A stretch of DNA of 40,215 bases, taken from JAPLDB01 sp964356415. GTDB taxonomy: Bacteria; Bacteroidota; Bacteroidia; AKYH767-A; 2013-40CM-41-45. Position 1 is the first letter of the stretch. Each line of letters starts with the position of its first letter. A program made the position numbers and the translations under genes. Positions 33,810 to 40,215 of this stretch are shown one piece after another. The stretch lies in the NCBI GenBank assembly GCA_964356415.1, contig CAYHHK010000024.1, positions 1-40,215 of the forward strand, read 5' to 3'. The notes beneath the pieces are model-generated. The model was not told the origin of the DNA. It made no database searches and saw only the letters and a list, made by a program, of their open reading frames with translations.

Positions 33810-35789
33810 ATGAAAAAAAGTTTACTCTTCATCGGATTGGCTCTTTCAGTTGCTGCAACCGCGCAGAACAAAAGAATTCAATCAACCGGCACGAACGCAA
33901 AAGCCGTAGAAAAAACAACTGTATATCCTGAGGTATACAAATCAGCTGCTTTACCTGCAGAAACCCCAAAAATTTCTGCTGCAAGAAGTGGAAATGGAGG
34001 CAACCATACTTCTGCTGTTACTGAAGTTGCAATTGGCAAATCAGGAAATTGTTTCGGACCTGCTTTCGGACCGAAGACAAACGTATGGTATGATCAGGAT
34101 ATTAATACTGTAACTTTTACCCATCGCTCTGACAATATCGGCAGCGGATGGGCTAACAGCGGACTCTATTTATTTGATGCTTCTACAAATGGTGGAAGCA
34201 CTTGGACATTAGATAATCTGACTGGTGGTGATAGCTTAAATATTAACCGTGGACGTTATCCTCATGGAGTTATTTACAATCCGCAGGGAAACACTGATCC
34301 GAATAATGCTTTTGTTGCTACCATCGGACCCAGCAACGATGGAGCTACTGCAGGATTTTGTGACGTTTCATGGAATGGACTGATTACAGGAAATGCTCCT
34401 ATTTCCGGCACCAGCAATGTTTGGAATTATGAAAGTTGCTATGACCTTGGATTAAATACCCTCATTCCGAGCGGAGGAACAATTGTTAAGAATACAGGCG
34501 TAAGTTATTTCGTGGTAAACGGATATGACGGAACTGTATACAACGATTCAATCACCCTGATCAAGGGCACATGGAACAGCGCTACATCATCAATGGACTA
34601 TTCTTATACTAAGTTTTATGTTCCTGTTTGCACAGATGATGCAAGCGCAAAAATGTATGTGGATGTGAATACCGCCTGGAATGATGCTGGTGATATCGGG
34701 TACATTACTGTTTTAGGTAATGACTGGGCATGTGGTGATGAGCCGTCTGATTCTACCTATGGCTTGATCGTTTGGAAAACTGCTGACGGTGGTGCTACAT
34801 GGACAAAACTTGGTCGCCCTTGGTTGAGCCTTCTTGATCCTGTACTTGCTGCCGGTGATTTTTTCTGCACAACTGCTTTTGAACATGATGTTGTAGTGGA
34901 TAAGAATAACAATCTTCACGTTGCAGTCGCTGTCGGAGCTTATGCAGGCGGTGGTTCTATCAGCACAGGCCCTGGCTTCTGGGCAATTTTTGACATTTCT
35001 ACTCCGGATCAGGGAGCATCATGGACAGCTACTGTTGTAGGACGTCCAATGACTTTCAGAGGTACTTATGGAATAACAGGTGATGCTACAAATCCCGGCA
35101 TTGGCGAGGACAGCCGTCCGCAGTGTAGCCGCAACTGGGATGGATCTAAAGTATTTTTCACTTGGTTTGATACTGATACTATTGTTTTTGGTGTTCCGAC
35201 AGAAGGAAATATTTTCCCTGATATGTTCTCTATTGGCTTGGATGTTGATGCCGAACTATGGACAAACCAGGTTAATCATACACAGGGCACTGGCGTAAGT
35301 CTTGATGGCGCTTGTCATTGGGGTAACGTAGGCTACTATACCATCAACAATGGTACTGATGAGTGTATACCAATGGTGGGAGGCACAATGGACAGCCCTC
35401 CTGTTAATACAGGATCACCACTCGAGTTCAAATATATTGCAGGAGCATGCATGAGCAACTACACCAATTCATTGCCTCTTATTCCTCTTGATGTTTGGAT
35501 TGGTACCAATGACCCTAAGACTGTTGCATCTGCATTCAGCGTTTCATCTAACTACCCGAATCCTTATACCGGAAAGACATCAGTGGACGTAACGCTTGTT
35601 AAAGCAAGTGATGTAACAATCGAGATCAGCAATGCAGTTGGTCAGGTTATTTCTACTGAGAATTACAAAAACCTTCATTCAGGTGTGAATACATTAACAA
35701 TTAATGGATCATCACTGAGCAAAGGATTGTATTTCTACACTGTAAGAGCAGGAAGCGAGTCTTCAACAAAGACAATGAGTGTTGAATAA
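33810..35789 (+). CDS. Asp-box (BNR) beta-propeller-like T9SS protein, paralog 2
   Basis: 659 residues, signal peptide MKKSLLFIGLALSVAATAQ and a Lys/Ser/Thr/Ala-rich stretch (about 20-75) as in paralog 1. Asp boxes STNGGSTW (about 125) and TADGGATW (about 324). The same block order as paralog 1 (IVKNTG, GDIGYITVLGNDWA, KVFFTWFDTDTIVFG, WGNVGYYTINNGT) and an almost identical sorting domain (NYPNPYTGKTSVDVTLV ... TKTMSVE). Closest relative in the window is paralog 1. Own promoter and strong terminator, so expressed separately. Confidence 0.88.
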   Translation: MKKSLLFIGLALSVAATAQNKRIQSTGTNAKAVEKTTVYPEVYKSAALPAETPKISAARSGNGGNHTSAVTEVAIGKSGNCFGPAFGPKTNVWYDQDINTVTFTHRSDNIGSGWANSGLYLFDASTNGGSTWTLDNLTGGDSLNINRGRYPHGVIYNPQGNTDPNNAFVATIGPSNDGATAGFCDVSWNGLITGNAPISGTSNVWNYESCYDLGLNTLIPSGGTIVKNTGVSYFVVNGYDGTVYNDSITLIKGTWNSATSSMDYSYTKFYVPVCTDDASAKMYVDVNTAWNDAGDIGYITVLGNDWACGDEPSDSTYGLIVWKTADGGATWTKLGRPWLSLLDPVLAAGDFFCTTAFEHDVVVDKNNNLHVAVAVGAYAGGGSISTGPGFWAIFDISTPDQGASWTATVVGRPMTFRGTYGITGDATNPGIGEDSRPQCSRNWDGSKVFFTWFDTDTIVFGVPTEGNIFPDMFSIGLDVDAELWTNQVNHTQGTGVSLDGACHWGNVGYYTINNGTDECIPMVGGTMDSPPVNTGSPLEFKYIAGACMSNYTNSLPLIPLDVWIGTNDPKTVASAFSVSSNYPNPYTGKTSVDVTLVKASDVTIEISNAVGQVISTENYKNLHSGVNTLTINGSSLSKGLYFYTVRAGSESSTKTMSVE

Positions 35790-35810
35790 TTCATCCTTTA
35801 AAATATTGAA

Positions 35811-35848
35811 AAACGGGCGGGAAAAATTTTCCCGCCCGTTTTTTTTTA
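35811..35848 (+). terminator. Strong terminator after paralog 2
   Basis: CGGGCGGGAAAA pairs with TTTTCCCGCCCG (35815-35839) with almost no loop, followed by nine T's. Its CGGGC/GCCCG base is like that after paralog 1. Confidence 0.95.
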
Positions 35849-35900
35849 ACCTTTTGAGTCATCCTGCAATTTCCATGACATAGATATTAAAATATATTGT

Positions 35901-35908
35901 TAGATTTG
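35901..35908 (+). promoter_or_regulatory. -7 box of paralog 3
   Basis: TAGATTTG fits TAnnTTTG, 34 nt before the ATG at 35943; no TTTG at the -33 position. Confidence 0.45.
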
Positions 35909-35942
35909 ATCTGCTCTTTTCTACTTATTAAAGCCAATTATC

Positions 35943-37739
35943 ATGAGAAATATTTTGCAATTTCTATTATTGGGTCTCTTAACAACAAATGCTTCCGGTC
36001 AGCAGAACTCCCGACAAAGTTCAATTATTTGCGAATCTTATATTGGATCGTCAATTAATACTCTTTCGGCAGCCTGGGGAAATAAAACGAACCTCTGGTA
36101 TGACAAAGACATTGACGCACTCGTGCTTGTATTTGCGTTTGATACTTCAAGTATTGGATACTCCTTTTCCACTGACCATGGAGTAACATGGACAACAGAC
36201 ACAATGCTTTATCATGCATCATCATTAACCTTTAATGGAAGGCAACCGCAGGGAGTTATCTATAACCCTGCCGGCAATACCAACGCAAATAATGCCTTTG
36301 TTACTTGTTTCGGTGCTACTACTGACGGTGCAACCTGGAATGCACATTATGAAGGTACGGCTTTGATGGGAAGCGGAGCAAATCAACAAACGATTTTCCC
36401 ATTTTCTTCGACTCTTGAAACATATGTTCCACAGGGAGGAACCATTGTAAAGAATACAGGAGTTACCTGGTGGAGCGCTGCAGGATCTGACGGCAATACG
36501 TATAATGATACGGTAGTCCTTACCAAGGGTACATTTGGTGGTGGGAATTTTTCATATATCTATACAATGCTTCCTGTTACGGTTTGCATTGACAACAATG
36601 GCAATAAGATGTTCCGGAACCAGTCTGTCATCTTTGATGACAGCGGTCAGTTTGGATATACAGTCGTAATCGGAAATGACTGGGTTTGCAGTATTGACCC
36701 ATCTGACTCCACAATCGGATTAATCGTCTATAAAACTGCCGACTTTGGAAATACTTGGTATCAAATACCTAGTCCCCAAATATCTTCAGTTGATCCATTA
36801 TTACAAAATAACGGCTCAATATACAGTGTTGGCACCCAACTTGATCTTGCCATTGATCAGCAGGGAACATTGCATGTAGGAGTGCCTGTTATCCCTTTCA
36901 AACCCGGAAATTTTGTAGACTCCTTTTTTGTTACCTCAGAATGGGGCTTATTTGATTTTAGCTATTCTTCAATCAATAATAACTGGAGCACCTGTTTTAT
37001 TGGTAGTACCGATACTTATTTTGGTGCCTATGGTGTAATGGCTGGACCAATAAATCCATATGTAACCGAGGACAATAGATTACAGTTGAGCAGATCATGG
37101 AATGGGGATAAATTATTCTTTACATGGTTTGATACCGATACGCTGATTTTTGGTTCTGCATCAGGAAATATTTTCTCTGATATGCATTCCAAAGGAGTTG
37201 ATGTTGTTACAGGCCTTTGGACTCCGGAAATAAATTTTACTGCATCGAGCGGTGCATCCTTTGACGGTGCATCTTATTTCGGAAATGTCAGTTACTACAC
37301 AATAAATGACGGGATGTTTGAGGTAATTCCTGCATCTGTAAATTCATTTATTTCCCCCCCGATTAGTACCGGTCAACCAGCCGGAATTTTATATATCGGC
37401 TGTGCTTCAATGGACCAGCCTTATAGTATTCAAGGCAGTTGTATTACAGGTGTTTCCTTGCTTGGAATTAAAAATCAAAATTCAAATATTTTGCCTGTAT
37501 TCTACCCCAATCCATCGTCAGGAAAAACATTTGCTGATATTACACTTACCAATACCAGTGATGTATCTATTGAAATTACAAATACTGTTGGACAGGTTAT
37601 TTCTTCTATCAGCTACTCAAATCTTCCAATTGGAAAAAATACGCTGTCTATTGATTGCTCAAATTTCAGCAAAGGATTGTATTTCTATTCGATAAAAGCT
37701 GGTGATGAAAAGATTACAAAGTTGATGAGCGTTGAGTAA
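35943..37739 (+). CDS. Asp-box (BNR) beta-propeller-like T9SS protein, paralog 3
   Basis: 598 residues, signal peptide about 1-19 (MRNILQFLLLGLLTTNASGQ). Unlike the other two it has almost no Ser/Thr/Lys linker after the signal, which accounts for most of its smaller size. Asp boxes STDHGVTW (about 76) and TADFGNTW (about 265). Blocks IVKNTGVTWWS, FGYTVVIGNDWV, KLFFTWFDTDTLIFG and YFGNVSYYTINDGM match the paralogs. The sorting domain (VFYPNPSSGK ... TKLMSVE) is more divergent, but its DNA shares a 20-bp identical stretch (AGCAAAGGATTGTATTTCTA) with paralog 2. Stop codon directly abuts the stop of bshB1; no terminator between. Confidence 0.87.
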   Translation: MRNILQFLLLGLLTTNASGQQNSRQSSIICESYIGSSINTLSAAWGNKTNLWYDKDIDALVLVFAFDTSSIGYSFSTDHGVTWTTDTMLYHASSLTFNGRQPQGVIYNPAGNTNANNAFVTCFGATTDGATWNAHYEGTALMGSGANQQTIFPFSSTLETYVPQGGTIVKNTGVTWWSAAGSDGNTYNDTVVLTKGTFGGGNFSYIYTMLPVTVCIDNNGNKMFRNQSVIFDDSGQFGYTVVIGNDWVCSIDPSDSTIGLIVYKTADFGNTWYQIPSPQISSVDPLLQNNGSIYSVGTQLDLAIDQQGTLHVGVPVIPFKPGNFVDSFFVTSEWGLFDFSYSSINNNWSTCFIGSTDTYFGAYGVMAGPINPYVTEDNRLQLSRSWNGDKLFFTWFDTDTLIFGSASGNIFSDMHSKGVDVVTGLWTPEINFTASSGASFDGASYFGNVSYYTINDGMFEVIPASVNSFISPPISTGQPAGILYIGCASMDQPYSIQGSCITGVSLLGIKNQNSNILPVFYPNPSSGKTFADITLTNTSDVSIEITNTVGQVISSISYSNLPIGKNTLSIDCSNFSKGLYFYSIKAGDEKITKLMSVE

Positions 37740-38456
37740 TTACTTCAAATCAAAAAGCGAATCCACCCCGGCAATTCTTTCTACGGTAAACCCTTCAGCA
37801 TATTTCACTCCTATTGGCCTTCCATATTCCGTTGCACGGGCAAAAAGCGCATCAATAAATTCCTTTGTTGATATTGGAGTGACCGGTTCGTCAGAAAGCT
37901 CAGAATAAAACTGGCTTTTATATGCATGGATGGCCTTCATTTTTTTTTCCATCACCGGCGTAATGTCAATCGCAAAATCTGGTCTTATGTAACGATCCTG
38001 TATATAATGATAGACAGCCCTTGCCCGCCAGCATATTTGCGCTTTTCCGTTAACGACTGTTGTAACTTTATTAAGTCCTGAGTAAAAACTTGCCTCTGAA
38101 ACCAACTCTGAAGCCCGTGCATGATCGGGATGCCGGTCGCTAACTGCATTACACAGGATTATTTCAGGGCGGTATTTTCGGATCATGGTGATTACGCCAA
38201 GCTGATGCTCCTTGTCGTTACTGAAAAATCCATCTGTAAAACCAAGGTTTTCACGTACAGCAATACCAAGCACTTTTGATGCAGCGGCAGATTCTTTTTT
38301 ACGGAGTTCTGCGTTCCCCCGTGTTCCCAGTTCTCCGCGGGTAAGGTCCACAATACCCACTTTTTTTCCTTCCCGGACATGTTTAATGATGGTACCGCCA
38401 CAACCAAGTTCGGCGTCATCGGGATGGGCAGCAAAAACCAGGAGATCGAGTTTCAT
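37740..38456 (-). CDS. bshB1: Bacillithiol biosynthesis deacetylase BshB1 (PIG-L family)
   Basis: 238 residues, the family's length. The zinc-binding motif AHPDDAELGCGG (His11, Asp13, Asp14) opens the protein, and RHPDHARA near residue 113 supplies the third histidine region. VDLTRGELGTRG and NLGFTDGFF are typical for the BshB1 group within the PIG-L/LmbE family. It removes acetyl from GlcNAc-malate in the second step of bacillithiol synthesis, a low-molecular-weight thiol. No bshA or bshC gene lies here. The start codon lies about ten bases from a heptamer satellite, so the promoter must lie inside or beyond the array. Confidence 0.93.
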   Translation of the reverse strand: MKLDLLVFAAHPDDAELGCGGTIIKHVREGKKVGIVDLTRGELGTRGNAELRKKESAAASKVLGIAVRENLGFTDGFFSNDKEHQLGVITMIRKYRPEIILCNAVSDRHPDHARASELVSEASFYSGLNKVTTVVNGKAQICWRARAVYHYIQDRYIRPDFAIDITPVMEKKMKAIHAYKSQFYSELSDEPVTPISTKEFIDALFARATEYGRPIGVKYAEGFTVERIAGVDSLFDLK

Positions 38457-38465
38457 GGGAAGGGA

Positions 38466-38711
38466 GAATGAGATTTGAGATTAGAGATTTGAGATATTAG
38501 ATATGAGATATGAGATATGAGATATGAGATATGAGATGTGGGATATGAGATATGAGATGTGGGATGTGAGATGTGAGATGTGAGATNNNNNNNNNNNNNN
38601 NNNNNNNNNNNNNNNNNNNNNNNNNNNNNNNNNNNNNNNNNNNNNNNNNNNNNNNNNNNNNNNNNNNNNNNNNNNNNNNNNNNNNNGATGTGAGATGTGA
38701 GATGTGAGATC
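38466..38711 (+). repeat. Heptanucleotide satellite (GAGATAT/GAGATGT), interrupted by the assembly gap
   Basis: From about 38466 to 38586, seven-base units such as GAGATTT, GAGATAT, GAGATGT and GGGATGT follow each other. After 100 N the same units resume (38687-38711). The array therefore spans the gap and is longer than shown. On the minus strand the units read ATATCTC and run into the bshB1 leader. No unique spacers are present. Confidence 0.9.
38587..38686. other. Assembly gap (100 N)
   Basis: Exactly 100 N flanked on both sides by the same heptamer array; the standard placeholder for a gap of unknown length. Confidence 0.99.
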
Positions 38712-38774
38712 TAATCACGGGTTACAACTACTTGTTTTGGGTCCGTGTATTATTACAATGCGTGGCAAAAGTAT

Positions 38775-38855
38775 TCAATTTCCCAATTAACCAATCAACG
38801 ATTCAACCAATCACTCAATCGACCATTCAACCAACCACTCAACCTAATCATCCAT
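38775..38855 (+). repeat. Degenerate 12-bp repeats before the MBL gene
   Basis: Units like AACCAATCACTC, AATCGACCATTC and AACCAACCACTC follow each other several times, made almost only of A, C and T on the plus strand. They end about 30 bp before the ATG of the next gene. Confidence 0.6.
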
Positions 38856-38881
38856 TCACTACTTTCGCTCAAACTTTCAAT

Positions 38882-40215
38882 ATGAAAATCGCATTTCACG
38901 GGGCAGCACAAACGGTTACAGGCAGCAAACATTTACTCACCACCGATTCAGGCAGGAAAATTCTTCTCGACTGCGGCATGTTTCAGGGCATGGGTAAGGA
39001 AACCACAGACCTCAACAGCCACTTTGGATTCAGCCCTGCTGAGGTGGATGCACTTATTCTTTCACATGCACATATTGACCACTCGGGGCTCATTCCATAT
39101 CTTGTAAAACAAGGATTCAGGGGGGAAATATATTGTACTCCGGCAACTAAAGACTTATGTGAAGTGATGCTCGCTGATACAGCCCATATTCAGGAAAGTG
39201 ATCTGAAATATGTGAACAGAAGAAGAAAAGAAAAAAAACTACCTCCCATTGCACCGCTATACAATCAGGGTGATGTAGACCTTGCCATGTCGCTTATGCA
39301 GACGGTTTCATATGAAGAAAAACATAAGCTTAGTGAGGAGGTTGAGTTTCACTACACAGACTCAGGACATATACTTGGCAGCGCAGCGGTAAATCTTTCA
39401 GTAAAAACAAAATCAGGGCCGAAAAAAATATTTTTCTCAGCCGATATTGGCAGGCCAAATGATAAGATCCTGATCTCTCCTCAGCCATTTCCGCAGGCAG
39501 AGGTTATTCTTTGTGAATCAACATATGGCAACCGTCTTCACCCATCTGCAGAAGAAACAGAAAAGAAATTGTTTGAAGTGGTTTTTGAGACCTGTGTCAT
39601 CAGAAAAGGCAAACTGATCATTCCGGCATTCTCCCTGGGGCGAACTCAGGAAGTGGTGTATATTTTGAACAACATGAAGAACAAAGGCATGTTGCCAAGC
39701 ATCATGGTTTATGTGGATTCGCCGCTCTCCATCAATGCAACAGAAATCATGCGCGCACATCCTGAAAGCTTCAATGCTGAAATAATCCAAGTGATGAAAA
39801 CCGATCCTGATCCGTTCGGATTCGGAGGATTAAAATATATCAGGGATGCCAATGAATCAAAAGCACTGAATGATTTACACGAATCCTGCATCATCATCTC
39901 CGCCTCCGGTATGGCTGAAGCAGGAAGAATTAAACACCACATCCTGAACAATATTGGTGATTCCAGAAATACGATTATGATGGTCGGGTATTGTACTCCT
40001 GAAAGCCTTGGGGGTAAACTTGCCGCCGGAAATAAAGAAGTTCGTATTTTCGGAAAAGAGTACAATGTTAAAGCCAAAGTAGAGGTAATGAACTCTTACA
40101 GTGCCCATGGCGATTACAAGGAAATGCTGCAATACCTTTCATGCCAGGATCCTAAGGCAGTGCAAAAAATGTTTTTAGTGCATGGTGAATTGGAGGTACA
40201 AACAGACTGGAAAGC
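38882..40215 (+). CDS. MBL-fold RNase-like protein (CPSF73/beta-CASP family), 3' end outside window
   Basis: Open from the ATG at 38882 to the end of the window: 444 codons without a stop. It begins MKIAFHGAAQTVTGS, the classic opening of this family. The metal motif HAHIDH is at residues 62-67; further ligands lie in SGHILGSA (about 160) and SADIGRPND (about 185). ESTYGNR, PAFSLGRTQE, SASGMAEAGR and YSAHGDY correspond to the beta-CASP and C-terminal motifs of RNA-processing metallo-beta-lactamases. Bacterial members are thought to be exo/endoribonucleases; the substrate here is unknown. A repeat array rather than another gene lies upstream. Confidence 0.92.
   Translation, partial: MKIAFHGAAQTVTGSKHLLTTDSGRKILLDCGMFQGMGKETTDLNSHFGFSPAEVDALILSHAHIDHSGLIPYLVKQGFRGEIYCTPATKDLCEVMLADTAHIQESDLKYVNRRRKEKKLPPIAPLYNQGDVDLAMSLMQTVSYEEKHKLSEEVEFHYTDSGHILGSAAVNLSVKTKSGPKKIFFSADIGRPNDKILISPQPFPQAEVILCESTYGNRLHPSAEETEKKLFEVVFETCVIRKGKLIIPAFSLGRTQEVVYILNNMKNKGMLPSIMVYVDSPLSINATEIMRAHPESFNAEIIQVMKTDPDPFGFGGLKYIRDANESKALNDLHESCIIISASGMAEAGRIKHHILNNIGDSRNTIMMVGYCTPESLGGKLAAGNKEVRIFGKEYNVKAKVEVMNSYSAHGDYKEMLQYLSCQDPKAVQKMFLVHGELEVQTDWK

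Noticed and set aside
31651..37739. Sialidases
   Set aside because: Asp boxes are present, but I could not find the FRIP motif or the arginine triad, so only a propeller-like fold is called.
38466..38711. A CRISPR array in the GAGATAT repeat region
   Set aside because: The units are seven bases long and contiguous; there are no unique spacers and no cas genes.

Overview
The window looks like a draft chromosome segment from a gliding-type Bacteroidota bacterium (Chitinophagales/Sphingobacteriales-like; exact placement cannot be read from the sequence). Four things point there: many secreted proteins with type IX secretion system (T9SS) type A C-terminal sorting domains, the gliding pair gldF-gldG, a bacillithiol deacetylase (bshB1), and promoters of the Bacteroidota form (TAnnTTTG at -7, in the best cases with TTTG about 19 nt upstream) with no obvious Shine-Dalgarno sequences. 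A run of exactly 100 N at 38587-38686 marks a scaffold gap.

Layout. 1-2634: the end of one large surface protein and a beta-propeller-like T9SS protein. 2736-9190, minus strand: creD, a glycine-rich T9SS surface protein and an M13 zinc metallopeptidase lipoprotein, with a 700-bp repeat-rich spacer at 6449-7150. 9418-15653, plus strand: an SprB-repeat T9SS protein, then gldF, gldG, a DUF4340 protein and dnaN. 15654-16615: a RAYT (REP-associated tyrosine transposase) pseudogene between two REP-like repeats. 16616-19603: uvrA carrying an in-frame palindromic insertion. 19974-27215: T9SS cargo (beta-helix protein, CotH-kinase protein, adhesin-like protein, Kelch protein) plus an outer-membrane beta-barrel protein. 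27225-31511: NlpC/P60 peptidase, copper P-type ATPase and a family 4 glycosyltransferase. 31651-37739: three tandem paralogous Asp-box T9SS proteins, each with its own promoter and two with strong terminators. 37740-38456 (minus): bshB1, whose leader runs into a heptanucleotide satellite that contains the assembly gap. 38882-end: a partial MBL-fold RNase-like protein.

How the parts relate. About eleven of roughly 26 genes encode surface or secreted T9SS cargo, so most of the window serves the cell surface; gldFG belongs to the gliding machinery of the same lineage. The housekeeping genes (dnaN, uvrA, copA, bshB1, creD) are embedded between cargo genes.

Most notable observations: (1) a 96-nt palindromic element (32 codons, frame kept) inside uvrA, which also forms a terminator-like stem followed by a T-tract; (2) a complete REP-RAYT-REP unit whose transposase is interrupted by one TAA just before the catalytic tyrosine helix; (3) a heptamer satellite in the leader of bshB1, and a short heptamer array inside a T9SS coding region; (4) a three-gene tandem Asp-box family. 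All calls rest on reading the sequence and on recalled family knowledge; no database search was made.
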